Positions 42,364 through 55,573 of a DNA stretch of 64,000 nucleotides are shown piece after piece (positions within the stretch are counted from its first letter, which is position 1; each line of letters begins with the position of its first letter). The notes beneath the pieces were generated by a model that had not been told where the DNA came from, did not search any database, and saw only the letters and a list, made by a program, of their open reading frames with translations. The stretch lies in assembly GCF_000143415.4 (NCBI RefSeq), contig NW_003314261.1, positions 1,511,597-1,575,596 on the forward strand, read 5' to 3'. This DNA comes from Selaginella moellendorffii (taxonomy: Eukaryota > Streptophyta > Lycopodiopsida > Selaginellales > Selaginellaceae). Both the position numbers and the translations under genes were made by a program.

Positions 42364-43507
42364 TGTCGCGAATGTGACTTCAGGTATCGAAAGTTACCTG
42401 TCGGCTAGTCCTTACGGACACTCTTACCTTACTGCCACGATGGCAGGAGGTCGGTATTGCTGGTTCCCTTTATTAGCCCCTCTTGTTCAAGTGTTAGTTT
42501 ACTGGGCTTAGCACCTGTACTTAGCCAGATGGACATAAGGTAGGAACTCCTATGTGTTTCTAGCTGAGCATACTCGGCCTGGCTTTTAGTTCTCTTTTGC
42601 TCTGTCTTGCACTGGCTTGACAAGAACCCTCGCGTATTGAGATTGGTCCCTCAATATCGCTGGATGATAGCTTACCGTGTCTGCCAAACACCCTCGCTAT
42701 CATGCCCTTTGTGTTAGTCTCATTTCGGTCCCAAATGCTATTTATGGAAAGTGTCTAGATTTGCTCATTTGGCATATCTACGGAATGTAGAGGTCGGCCT
42801 GAACACAATGGTGTTTGTCCCGTGTCCAAATTCACAATCTAGGGACATTCCATATTTAGTAAGTTTCGAGCTTGTCCCAGAGACTAACTCCTGATACTAA
42901 GGGAGGCTTGGGGTGAAAGCCCAAAGCGTGTGTTCCTCAAGGGGGGGGGGCTATGGGGGGTTCCAAATGTATAGTAGGGATAGTGGGTAGGTCGGGCATG
43001 GCCGACCAACCTGAGGCATAGTCTAGCTCCCGCTTGCGTGCCTGTCCTTGTTCTGCGTCCGGCTTGGGTCTAAGCCCAAGTTCCATTCCATGCTAGCTGG
43101 TGGAGTACCCATGTCCTCGCGTTAGGCCACCGGTATGCCGAAATAGCGCCAGACTCCGTTTGGCTCCGTTTTGCGTGCTGGTCCTGGCATTGGGATGCTG
43201 GTTGCTCTAGGACTGTTCCAAGTCGCTCCAGGCCCCTGTCCCTACGCTCCTTGGGCTGTATGCTCGGGAGTTGCTCCGTGGTTCGGTTCCATCACTCCTT
43301 GGCGTCACGCTTGGGAGTTTGGCACCGTTCCTTCGTTCAGTGGCCCAAGGCCCTGAACCTCGGGTTCCTATGGACACGTGGCATGGACACGTGGCATGTG
43401 ACACGTGGCATCTGTCACGTGGCACAAAGAGGGTTTAGGTTCCGCTTCGTGGTGTTATCCTATGGTAAATCACCATAGGATAAAGGGTCAAAACCACGTG
43501 CGCTACA
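42364..43507 (+). repeat. X2 5' LTR with four G-boxes and a hairpin
   Basis: Starts TGTCGCG, ends GCGCTACA. Perfect CACGTG boxes at 43375, 43388, 43402 and 43416. A 12-bp perfect stem with a 5 nt loop lies at 43455-43483 (TTATCCTATGGT / ACCATAGGATAA). Confidence 0.9.
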
Positions 43508-46500
43508 TTTGGTATCAGAGAATGAGTCTCAGCGAGTACTATTCAATGAGATTGGGCAACTAGTCTCGTTGCATACGCAGAGATGAAAACGATGATCCGA
43601 GTGGGTACACGTTTGGGTGCAAAGGTTTCGCAATTGTTCCTTGGGTATGGATTTGGTTACCTTCTTGTACCGTAATTATGTGAGCTTGCTCTTGGGCTCA
43701 TAAGATGGATTTGAGTTGTTCCGTTCACACGAGTTTGAGCTTGGGCTCGTGAGTGAGGCACATTAGCAACTCGAGGTTACACTTTGAGTTGGCAGGATTA
43801 ATGTTAGCCTATCGGTGGTTCCATGAGTTGTTCCATGTACCGCGGGTGAAAGCAAACCTCCCTGGGTTTGCTATGAGTGGCAAATAGGCTGGTCCGTAGC
43901 TGTTTAGCACGGCACTAGTGGATCCTTCCTAGGTATGATTATAAGTGGATCAATCAAGACTGTAGGGAATAGTCTATTGGTTCAAGTAATCATTGCCGTG
44001 CTCTCTCATAAACTTTTCTTGGGTTGAACTGAAGGCAGTGCGAAAGCAAGCTTGAGGTTTGGTCAAAGATGAGACCGAAAAGAGAGTCATCGAGGACGGA
44101 GGATCAAATACGTAAATCATCTTCTCTTCTTGGAGAGATGATTTGCAACGAGGTGTTAACTCATTGCTTGTGTTTACATTATGCAATCAAGAGTCCCTAC
44201 CTTGATGCATGTTGGAAATGATGGTCTTACAAATGGTGAGTTGTGGGATGGATAGCGGTGAAACGTTATACCATTTTGTCTAAGCTTGCTATGGAAGACT
44301 GGGGTTGCAGTGCTCAATTCTTTTCCAGGGAACCTTGCTATTGCTCCTTGAGTAGCTTGGTGTTGGATTAGTTTTGAGATTGGTCGGAAAGAGAGTGGCA
44401 TGAGCTTGTCTGTGTTGTGAACAAAAGTTAGTGGTGTTGGGTGTCGTAAACCTCTATTGGTGAAGTGTGGCATTTATGTTGCATTTTGTCGAATCGAGTT
44501 AGCACTTGATATTCACATAAACCTTTGTAGTAGTGACATAGGCATTGCTCATAGTGTTGCTTGATTGATGATCAAGTCATTGTGATTTATACCATATCCA
44601 TGTGATAGTGAACAATGTGTTTACCAAGTTGCTTGGATAAACGATGATCAACCCCCAAAGTGGTTGATGGAGAAGCTAGTCTACTTGCACGAAGTAGCAT
44701 TGTAGTAGCTTTGACTGGATTCTCGATGGTGGTTCATTATGCTAAGCTTATGTTGGTACCTTGTTTCCTTGAGGGTTTGCCCATAAGGTGTTGGGAATGG
44801 GTTGTAGCATTCATTTGCTATAGCTCATCTATTGATCCGTTAGCACTTGGAGTAGATTATTGGATGGAGAAGGTGTGAGGTTGATGCATTGACATCGCTA
44901 GCACTTGTGTTAGTGGAAGTGGCATTGTTGATTCGAGTGATGAGGAATTTTCCTTAGAGCTTGATTTTCCATGTCATTTTTCTTGTTAGTGTTTTGACTT
45001 CACATTGAATCTTGAAGGTGATTGAAGAAGAGTGTTAGTGCAATGTGGATATCCAAAGATGTGGTCTTCGTGATCAAGTTTTAGATATTCATTTAGCACT
45101 TTGCGGATGTCGGTGTTGGATATCGGTTAAATGGGCAAAGATGTTCGATGCTTAAGCATATTGTTGGTCATGAGAACTTGTGTTGAGGTGAACCTATGTG
45201 AAGTTGTTTGTAGGATGAAGTTGGTTGAGTCTTGAAAGTTTGCAATCCTGGACTGAGAGTCATTCTTTCTCTAGGATGGAAATTTTCCACAAATTTTCTT
45301 AGACTTCTCCAATGGCTGATCTGTTGGTCACTTTGCTCGAAAACCATTCCGTTTTCGTAAGCCAGTACAAACTAGTGAAAGGGTTGGAGTTGACTTCGGT
45401 TGGCTTAGATCTTAGTAGGTAGTTTGTATGATGCGACCCGAAAGGGATGCTAACTTTTGGGGCTAAAGCAATTGAGTTGGATAGAGTCTAGAGTTGGTGT
45501 AGAAAAGTGGCTGTTGCGCTTTTCTAAGAAAGGTGACCCTTGTGCCTTTCTTTTGTAGCGTTGTGCTTGGTGGCAATTTGCACCTTGCATTACGTTAAAC
45601 TCTATGAGAGTAGTGAGCTCTCACTGATCTTGACTTGGTCTTAGTGGCCCTGCACCTTGGCTGAGGATGGTGATGTCCAACTTAGTTGTTTGAGGTTGAG
45701 ATGTTGGTACCCGTACTATAGCTTTGTCTATGAGGAGGTTGTGTACTGATATGAGTCCATCTCATGGTCTTCACTTTAGTTTCGACTGAGTGTTGATCAC
45801 ATAGCTAGCCTCTTCAAGGCATGCTCAGAGCTATTGACTAAATGCATTAGTGGGCTTATTGCGGTTGAGTTGGATTCGAGTGGTCATTTAGTTTGTGCTT
45901 GTCTATGAACTTTTATCTCGTACCTGGGGTATACGTTCATGTTGGACAAGTATATAACTTGATGACAAAGAGTTGGTGTTTGGGTCTTGTAAACGTAAGT
46001 TGAAGAGTGATTGTTAGTTGCTTTGCGACTAGTGATTACTTGTAGACTTCATCAAGGACTGTTGACACTTGCTTTGCTCGATGATGATTTAGCAGTGATG
46101 GGCTTGCTTTACCAGGTGGTGTTGCGGAGGATCGTGTCGTTAGACTTACATGAGTTTTTCATATTAGCTTGTCGACTCTACCTCTGTTGATATCATTTGG
46201 TTACGTCTAGTCCGTAGTGTTAGATTTCATTGAGTCTTGGACGTGGTGAATCACTCCTTGATGATGTGTATCTGAAACTGAGTATTGCTGAAGGATTGGT
46301 CTTGGATACACACTAAGGTATCTTCGACTGTGGTTAGCTTGGTTGCTAGGAAGTTTTGAGTGGTGATTCACTCTTGCTTTCTTCTAGCTTTGTCCTGATG
46401 TTGATGGCATTAAAGTGATACCTTGTCATTGATGTTGTTGACATTGAGATTCGAGTGAAATGAGATATCCTTCCAAGGATTGATATTGAGTTTCATTAGT

Positions 46501-48487
46501 CTTGATGAATATAGTGTTGATGATTTGGCTATAGCTTTGTGTTGTTGGCATTCGTGCATTTGCTAGTTAACAACTGTGTTGACGTTCAAATGAACTGAGT
46601 GGCAAGTTGAGTTAGTTGTGTTCTAGACGAGATTATTTAGTAGAGGGTTGAGCTTTAGCTTTTCCTTGAAAAGTGATTTAGTCGTGGACTATGCTAACTC
46701 TACGAGAAGAAGAGTTAGTGATCGATATTAGAATGTTGAGTCCTTGCTGGATTTGAGTTCGGAATATAGCAATCATTAATGATTCTTTTTGAGCTTGTTA
46801 TGAAGTGAGTTACGTCTTGCTATAGATGGATTCATGGAGGATCGTTTGATGATCACTTGTTAAGCATAGCTTCGTTATGCTTAGCTTTTGGATTGATGCA
46901 GAAATGCTCTTCATTAGCTTTGGCATTATGAAGTTTGGCTTATGGATGTGTTGAGGAAGATATTGTGGGTTGCACCATGATTTCTTCTTTAGCATTGAAG
47001 TTAGCTTCTATGAGACTCGTGATCATTATTAGGCAAGACTTAGTTATAGGCTTCTTTGAGCTTTTGGTTCTTGAGTTTTGTGCTCATTGTTCCATTTGTT
47101 AGAAGTTGTTGGGGAAGGCATTTTGGCTCATTAGCTTCGATGTTGAAGTTGGTTTTTGCATCTGGCAATCATTGGTGATGATTGACTATCATCTAGGGTA
47201 GTTAATTGTCCTTATCACAAGTTTTGCTTGATTATTGTTGGTTTGGAATTATTTGCTATTCTTCGGGATGGTAGATTCTTTCTTCAACGATGATTATACA
47301 TCACTACATTGATGAGCTGATTGACGATCTTTCATGATAGTTAGTTGTTCTCTTTGATGGCTTTTGGCTTTTCGCAATACCACATGTTCTTTGTGGTTTG
47401 CTCTGGATTGGTCTCTTGGGTTTGAGACATCAGTAGGATGTTGCTGACACTTGCTTAGGCAACTTGAGTTCCTTGGTATTGTTGGCTGGGATCTATTCAG
47501 ATTGGCTTTTGTGATAGTTGGCAGGCATGAGTGTTTGTTGGTCTTACCACATTCATTCTCTTCTGTTGGTTGTTGCTCGAGTTAGTTTTGATAGATTTGA
47601 ATGTTATTTCCTTTGGGTGATACATTCGCGAGCATTGTGCTTGTTAGTCAATGATACTTTGTGTTCTTTGAGTTCTCTTTAGTAAGTTGTTGGCTTACTG
47701 TCTACTATCTTCGGTAGTTAAGTTTCATCATTGAGTTTCCTTGATGATATACTAGCTATTGAATTTTGTTGGATGGTCATTCCTGTGTTTGCCAAATTAT
47801 GATGATCTTGGTGGTTCCTATCTACAATACTACTGGTTTATCGGATGATAACTTGCTTAGAATACTTTTGTGTTCTACTCTAAGATATAAAGATCACTAG
47901 TAATTAAGCTTCTCAGAAATCATTGTCTCTGACTTTGATATTGTCCATCTATTGCTCTTTGAGTTTGGGCCAGTATCGGCAGACTGGCTTCGGCACTTCG
48001 TGTGCATGGTGAAATCTCTAGTCATGGGGTAGCTACTGTCGACTGGTCACATAACCCGCCTCTCTGTCGATGTTCCTTATTCTGTGAAAGGGCGTGACCG
48101 TGTAAACAACTCTACCTGCCTGTTGACAGTAGTCTATCTAAACCTTACCGACGGGTTTGGTTTCTTTGCTCAGGAGGGTTGGGGCCTCTGGCTTCTCTCT
48201 CTATGTCCCTGCGGGCAGGGTGTATCACACTTTTGTAGCTGGGTGACACCCAGAGCAGCAAGGGTGGCTGACTCCGTTGGTCATTTCCTTGTCGGTGACG
48301 GCCGGAAGGTGTCTGAGCTGGTAGCGCATCCGCGTTAGACAAAGAGGTTGCTCCCTAACTCATTTAAGTTGGTGCATTTCTCACATAGTGTGAGTACCGT
48401 GAACTTTTTCTGGAGTTGTTTCCTTGGCGGTATTCTAGACTCGAGTATGCATCGACGAGGACGTCGATTTTCCCAAGGGGGGGAGAG
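43508..48487 (+). other. X2 interior, non-coding
   Basis: 4,980 bp without any ORF over about 100 codons and no gag or pol landmarks. It is T- and G-rich on the plus strand, C-poor. The X1 interior aligns collinearly with it. Function unknown; likely mobilised in trans by an autonomous partner. Confidence 0.8.
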
Positions 48488-49631
48488 TGTCGCGAATGTG
48501 ACTTCAGGTATCGAAAGTTACCTGTCGGCTAGTCCTTACGGACACTTTTACCTTACTGCCACGATGGCAGGAGGTCGGTATTGCTGGTTCCCTTTATTAG
48601 CCCCTCTTGTTCAAGTGTTAGTTTACTGGGCTTAGCACCTGTACTTAGCCAGATGGACATAAGGTAGGAACTCCTATGTGTTTCTAGCTGAGCATACTCG
48701 GCCTGGCTTTTAGTTCTCTTTTGCTCTGTCTTGTACTGGCTTGACAAGAACCCTCGCGTATTGAGATTGGTCCCTCAATATCGCTGGATGATAGCTTACC
48801 GTGTCTGCCAAACACCCTCGCTATCATGCCCTTTGTGTTAGTCTCATTTCGGTCCCAAATGCTATTTATGGAAAGTGTCTAGATTTGCTCATTTGGCATA
48901 TCTACGGAATGTAGAGGTCGGCCTGAACACAATGGTGTTTGTCCCGTGTCCAAATTCACAATCTAGGGACATTCCATATTTAGTAAGTTTCGAGCTTGTC
49001 CCAGAGACTAACTCCTGATACTAAGGGAGGCTTGGGGTGAAAGCCCAAAGCGTGTGTTCCTCAAGGGGGGGGGGCTATGGGGGGTTCCAAATGTATAGTA
49101 GGGATAGTGGGTAGGTTGGGCATGGCCGACCAACCTGAGGCATAGTCTAGCTCCCGCTTGCGTGCCTGTCCTTGTTCTGCGTCCGGCTTGGGTCTAAGCC
49201 CAAGTTCCATTCCATGCTAGCTGGTGGAGTACCCATGTCCTCGCGTTAGGCCACCGGTATGCCGAAATAGCGCCAGACTCCGTTTGGCTCCGTTTTGCGT
49301 GCTGGTCCTGGCATTGGGATGCTGGTTGCTCTAGGACTGTTCCAAGTCGCTCCAGGCCCCTGTCCCTTCGCTCCTTGGGCTGTATGCTCGGGAGTTGCTC
49401 CGTGGTTCGGTTCCATCACTCCTTGGCGTCACGCTTGGGAGTTTGGCACCGTTCCTTCGTTCAGTGGCCCAAGGCCCTGAACCTCGGGTTCCTATGGACA
49501 CGTGGCATGGACACGTGGCATGTGACACGTGGCATCTGTCACGTGGCACAAAGAGGGTTTAGGTTCCGCTTCGTGGTGTTATCCTATGGTAAATCACCAT
49601 AGGATAAAGGGTCAAAACCACGTGCGCTACA
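48488..49631 (+). repeat. X2 3' LTR
   Basis: Same length as the 5' LTR; visible differences include CTTGTACTGG for CTTGCACTGG and GGTAGGTTGGG for GGTAGGTCGGG. G-boxes and hairpin (49579-49607) are kept. Confidence 0.9.
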
Positions 49632-52600
49632 GTTACAATGCTCAATTCTTTTCCGTGGAATTTTGCTATTGCTCCTTAAGAGTTTGCCCATGTGGTGTTG
49701 GAAAAGGGTTGTAGCATTCATTTGCTATAGCTCATCGGTTGATCCGTTAACACTTGGAGTAAATTGTTAGATGGAGAAGGTGTGTAGTTGAGGCATTGAG
49801 ATCACTAGCACTTGTGTTAGTGGAAGTGGCATTGTTATTTAGAGTAATGAGGAATTTTCCTTAGACCTTGATTTTCCATGTCATTTTTTTTGTTAGTGTA
49901 TTAAGCTTCACATTGGATCTTGAAGGTGGTTAAAGAAGAGTGTTAATGCAATTTGGATATCTAGAGATGTGGTCTTCGTGATTAAGCCTTGGATGTTCAC
50001 TTTGCATTTGCGGATGTCTGTGTTGGATGTCGGAAGTATGGGTAAAGATGTTCGAAGCTTAAGCATACTATGAGTCATGAGAGTTTGTGTTGAGGTGAAC
50101 CTATGTGAAGTTGTTTGTAAGAGGATGTTAGTTGAATCTTAAAAATTTGCAATCCTGGACTGAGAGTCATTCTTTCTCTAGGATGGAAAATTTTCCACAA
50201 ATTTTCTTAGACTTTTCCAATGGTTGATCTATTGATCACTTTGCCCAAAAACCATTCCGTTTTCGTAAGCCAGTACAAACTAGTGAAAAGGTTGGAGTTG
50301 ACTTCGGTTAACTTAGACCTTAGTATGTAGTTTGTATGATGCAACCCGAAAGGGATGCTGACTTTTGAAGCTAAAGCAAATAAGTTGGATAGAGTCTGGA
50401 GTTGGTGTAGAAAAGTGGCCGTTGCACTTTTCTAAGAAAGGTGACCCTTGTGCCTTTCTTTTGTAGCGTTGTGCTTAGTGGCAGGTTGCATCTTGCATTT
50501 CGATAAACTCTATGAGAGTAGTGAGCTCTCACTAATCTTGACTTGGTCTTGGTGGCCCTATGCCTTGGCTAAAGATGGTGATGTCTAACTTAGTTGTTTG
50601 AGTTGAGATGTTGGTACCCATACTAAAGCTTTGTCTATGAGGAGGTTGTGTACCGGTATAAGTCCATCTTGTGGTCTTCACTTTAGTTTCGACTAAGTGT
50701 TGATTACGCATAGCTAGCCTCTTCAAGGCATGCTTAGAGCTATTAGCTAAATGCATTAGTGAGCTTATTGCGGTTAAGTTGGATTCGAGTGGTCATTTAG
50801 TTTGTGCTTGTCTATGAACTTTTATCTCGTACCTGGGGTATCACGTTCATGTTGGACAAGTATATAACTTGATGACATGAGTTTAGTGTTGGGACTTGTG
50901 AAGGCAAGTTGAGGAGTGATTGTTAATTGCTTTACAATTAATGAATGCTTGTAGATTTTGTCGAGGACTACTTGACACTTGCTTTGCTCGATGATGATTT
51001 AGCAAAGATGGGCTTGCTTTATCGGATGGTGTTGCGGAGGATTATGTCGTTAGACTTACATGAGTTTTTCATATTGACATATCGACTCTACCTCTGTTGA
51101 TATCATTTGGTTACATCTAGTCTGTAGTGTTGGATTTCATTGAGTCTTGGACGTGGTGAATCACTCCTTGATGAAGTGTTATCTATAACTGAGTTTTGCT
51201 AAAGGGTTGGTCTCGAATACTGATTAAGGTATCTTTGACCTTAGTTAACTTGGTTGTTAGAGCGCTTTGAGTGGTGATTCACTCGTGCTTTCTTCTAACT
51301 TTGTTATGGTGTTGGTGGCACTGAAGTGATGCCTTGTTGTTGACAATATTGATATTAAGATTCGAGTGAAATGAGATATCTCTTCGAAGGATTGACATTG
51401 AGTTTCATTAGTCTTGATAAAGATAGTGTTGATGATTTGGCTTCTTTGTATTGTTGGCATTCATACATTTGCTAGTTAGCAACTGTGTTGATGTTCAAAC
51501 GAACTGAGTGGCAAGTTGAGTTAGTTATATTCTAAACGAGATTATTTAGTAGAGGTTGAGTTTTGGCTTTTCCTTGAAAAGTGATTTAATCGTGGACTAT
51601 ACTAACTTTACGAGAGAAAGAGTTAGTGATTGATATTAGAAAATTTGAGTCCTTGGATTTGAATTAGAATATGTTGATCATTGATGATTCTTCTTGTGCT
51701 TGTTATAAAGTGAGTTACGTTTTCTATAGATGGATTCATGGAGGATCATTTAGTGATCACTTGTTGAGCATAGCTTCGTTGTACTTAGCTTTTGGATTGA
51801 TGCAGACATACTCTTCATTAGCTTTGGCATTATGAAGTTTAACTTATGGATGTGTTGAGGGGGATATTGTGGGTTGTACCATGATTTCTCTTTAGCATTA
51901 AAGTTAGTTTATGCGGAACTTGTGATCATTGTTAGGCAAGACTTAGCTATAGGCTTCTTCAAGTTCTTGGTTCCTTGAGTTTTTATGCTCATTATTCCAT
52001 TTGTTTGAAGTTGTTAGGAAAGGCATTTTAGCTCATTAGCTTTAATGTTAAAGTTAGCTTTTGCATCTAACAATCATTAGTGATGATTGACTATCATCTA
52101 GGATAGTTGATTATCCTTGTCAAAAAATTTTGCTTGATTATTGTTGGTATAGAATGATTTGCCGTTCTTTGGGATGGTGGATTCCTTCTTAGCCAATGAT
52201 TCTACATCTCTTTATTGATGGGATGATTGATGATATTTCATGATGGTTAGTTGATCTTTTTAATGGCTTATGGCTTTTATGCAATACCACATGTTCTTTG
52301 TGGTTTGCTTTGGATTGGTCTTTTGGGTTTAAGACATCAGTAGGATGTTATTGGCACTTACTTAGGCAACTTAAGTTCCTTGGTATTGTTGACCAGGATC
52401 TATTCAGTTTGGCTGGTGCAATGGTTAGATAATTAAGTGTTTGTTGGTTTTACCACATTCATTATGTTTTATTGATTGTTGCTCGAGTTAGTTCTGATAG
52501 ATTAGGATGTTATCTCCTTCAGGTGATACATTCACAAGCTTTGTGCTTGTTAGTCAATAATACTTTGTGTTCCTTGAGTTGTGTTTTGTGAGTTGTTTGG

Positions 52601-53392
52601 CATGCTATCTGCCATTTTTGGTAGTTAAGTTTCATCATTGACTTTACTTAATGATATTCTTGCTATTGAATTTTGTTGGATGGTGAATCCTATGTTGTCC
52701 AATAATAGTGATCTTGGTGGTTCCTATACTATAATACTGGTTTATTGGATGATAACTTACTTGGAATACTTTTGTGTTCTAATTTAAGCTTTATTCACTG
52801 ATAATTACGACTCTACGATATCATTATCTATGACTTTGATATAGTCCATATAATGATATTTGAGTTTGGGCCAGTAATGGGCAAACTGGCTTCAGCACTT
52901 CATGTGCATGGTGAAATCTCTAGTCATGGGGTAGCTACTGTCGACTAGTCACATAACCCGCTTCTCTGTCGATGTTCCTTATTTCGTTGAAAGGGCGTGA
53001 CCATGTAAACAACTCTAACTACCTGTTTACAGTAGTCTATTTAAACCTTACCGACGGGTTTGGTTTCTTTGCTCAGAAGGATTGGGGCCTTTGGCTTCTC
53101 TCTCTATGCCACCTGTGGGTAGGGGCGTATCACACTTTTGTAGCTGGGTGACACCCAGAGCAGCAAGGGTGGCTGATTCCGTTGGTCATTTCCTTGTCGG
53201 CGATAGCTGGAAGGTGTCTGAGTTGGTAGTGCATCTGCATTAGACAAAGAGGTTGCCCCCTAACTCATTTAAGTTGGTGCATTTCTCACATAGTGTGAGT
53301 ACCGTGAACTTTTTCTGGAGTTATTTCCTTGGCAGTATTCTAGACTTGAGTATGTATCAACGAGGACGTCGATCTTCCCTAGGGGGGGAGAG
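49632..53392 (+). other. X1 interior, right part, non-coding
   Basis: Collinear with the X2 interior but missing about 0.4 kb near its start (GCTCCTTAAGAGTTTGCCC) and more decayed. No coding landmarks. Confidence 0.8.
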
Positions 53393-54527
53393 TGTCGCGC
53401 ATGTGACTTCGGGTATCGAAAGTTACTTGTCGACCAGTCCTTACGGACACTCTTACCTTACTGCCACGATAGCAGGAGGTCAGTATTGTTAGACCCTTTA
53501 TTAGTCCCTCTTGTTCAAGTGTTAGTAAACTGGACTTTGCATTTGTACTTGGCCGGATGAGCATAAGGAAGGAATTCCTAAGTGTCTATTTAGCTGAGCA
53601 TACTTGGCCCGGCTTGTTAGTTCTCTTTTGCTCTATCTTGCACTGGCTTGACAAAACAGTCGCGTATTGAGATTGGTCCCTCAATATCGCTACATAATAG
53701 TTTACCGTGTCTACCAAACACCCTCGCTATCATGCCTTTTGTGTTAGTCTCATTTCGGTCCCAAATGCTATTTATGGAAAGTGTCCAGATTTGCTCATTT
53801 GGCATATCTACGGAATGTAGAGATCAGCCTGAACACAATGGTGTTCGTCCCGTATCCAAATTCACAATCTAAGGACATTCCATATTTCGTAAGTTTGAAA
53901 CTTGTCCCAGAGACTAACTCCTGGTACTAAGGGATGCTTGGGGTGAAAGCCCAAAGCATGTGTTCCATAAGGGGGGGGGGGGGGTTCCAAATGTATAGTA
54001 GGGATAGTGGGTAGGCCGAGCATGGCCGACCAACCTGAGGCATAGTTTAGCTCCCACTTGCGTGCCTGTCCTTGTTCAGCATCCAGCTTGGGTCTAAGCC
54101 TAAGTTCCATTCCATGTTAGCTGGTGGAGTACCCATATCCTCACGTTAGGCCACCGGTATGCCGAAATAGTGCCAGACTCCGTTTGGCTCCATTTTGCGT
54201 GCTGGTCCTGGCATTGGGATGCTGGTTGCTCTAGGACCGTTCCAAGTCGCTCTGGGCTTCTGTCCCTTTGCTCCTTGGGCTGTACGCTTGAAAGTTGCTC
54301 CGTGGTTCGGTTCCGTCACTCCTTGGCTCCATGCTTGGGAGTTTGGCACCGTTCCTTCATTCAGTGGCCCAAGGCCCTGAATGGGTTCCACACCACGTTC
54401 CTTTGGACACATGGCATGTGACTCGTGGCATTTGTCACATGGCACAAAGAGGGTTTAGGTTCCGCTTCGTGGTGTTATCCTATGGTAAATCACCATAGGA
54501 TAAAGGGTCAAAACCATGTGCACTACA
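53393..54527 (+). repeat. X1 3' LTR
   Basis: 1,135 bp. Hairpin kept (54475-54503). G-boxes eroded, mostly to CACATG or CATGTG-like forms by transitions at CpG. Confidence 0.88.
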
Positions 54528-54532
54528 ATGAC

Positions 54533-55573
54533 ATCCTGATCTACTCAAAAACTAAGGAGGAGCATGACAAACATGTATGCAAGGTGCTGGCAAAGTTGTG
54601 AGAACACGGCCTATATGCAAAGCTTGAGAAATGTTTTTTTGATTAGCAGTCTGTGGAGTTCCTTGGGTACATTGTCACTCTTGAGGGTATCACGATGGAT
54701 CCTACCAAAGTCAAGATTATTCTCGAATGGGAGCCTCCACAATCAATGTCAGACGTTCAGGTTTTCCTTGGCATCGCCAACTTCTACCGCAAATTCATTG
54801 ATCACTACTCTAACATTGTCCTTCCTCTCACACATCTCACTTGCAAGGATGTTCCCTTCTCTTGGTCTGCTGCTGCCCAGCAGGCCTTTGACACACTCAA
54901 GGTGGCCTTCAGTTCTGCTCCTGTCTTGATCCACACGGATCCCTCACAACCTTTCTTCATCAAGGCTGATGCCTCCGACTTTGCCATCAATGCTGTGCTG
55001 TCTCAACTCGGAGCGGATCACAAACTTTATCCAGTCGCTTTCCATTCTCGGAAATTCCAGCCTGCGGAGATCAATTACAAAATCCACAACAAGGAGCTCC
55101 TTGCCATCGTGGATTCCTTTGGAGAGTGGCACCGTTTCTTGGAGGGGGCGGGCCATCAAACAACAGTCTGGATGGATCACAAAAATCTCAAGTACTTTGC
55201 CACTTCCCGAGTTTTGAGCCGCCGTCAAGCAAGGTGGGCACAATTCCTAAGTTGGTTTGACTTTGTTATCAAGTACAGACCTGGAAAGCTTCAAGGCCTT
55301 CCTGATGCTCTTTCAAGGCTCTCCTATCTTAGTCTCAGGCCTGGTAATCCTGCCTTCGATCAACAGGATCAAGTTATCCTTGGTCCTGATCGGCTTCAAG
55401 TTATGGCAATTTCCCTAGCCCCTCAGGACTCCTCCTTGATGGATGCGATCAGAAACGATCTTCAATCGGATGACCTCGCCAGCGACATTTTTCCCCATCT
55501 TCAGGCTGGACAGCCAGTGACTCTCGACTGCCGGCGATTTGACGAGTTCGAGTTCTTAGATGGCTTGTTGTAA
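54533..55573 (+). pseudogene. Second half of reverse transcriptase and RNase H (chromodomain element)
   Basis: Continues in frame from YLDD with ILIYSKTKEEH. Two stops (TGA near 54598, TAG near 54643) sit where R and Q are expected, then a 306-codon open stretch from 54653. Landmarks are FLGIANFYRKFIDHYS, the retroviral-type RNase H start ADASDFAINAVLSQ, and the WMDHKNLKYFATSRVLS and RPGKLQGLPDALSR blocks. Confidence 0.88.

Larger units (their letters stand above)
42364..49631 (+). mobile_element. Non-coding LTR retrotransposon X2, nested in X1
   Basis: Both LTRs are 1,144 bp (42364-43507, 48488-49631) and differ at only a few positions on reading, so insertion is recent. TSD GTTAC at 42359-42363 and 49632-49636. 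Primer site TGGTATCAGAG at 43510-43520; polypurine AAGGGGGGGAGAG at 48475-48487. Same family as X1. Confidence 0.93.
41054..54527 (+). mobile_element. Non-coding LTR retrotransposon X1
   Basis: LTRs 41054-41565 (internally deleted by about 0.6 kb; first bases TATCGCG instead of TGTCGCG) and 53393-54527. TSD ATGAC at 41049-41053 and 54528-54532. The primer site TGGTATCAGAGC (41568-41579) matches initiator tRNA-Met, and a polypurine AGGGGGGGAGAG precedes the 3' LTR. The interior (41566-42363 plus 49632-53392) has no protein-like ORF. Confidence 0.9.

Noticed and set aside
43171-43478. Overlapping 61-75 codon ORFs in X LTRs, repeated in all LTRs
   Set aside because: They recur only because the LTR recurs; three overlapping frames are open on both strands and none looks like a protein family.
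48084-48338. 84-codon ORF near the end of the X2 interior
   Set aside because: No gag/pol or other motif; the X1 counterpart is not kept open.
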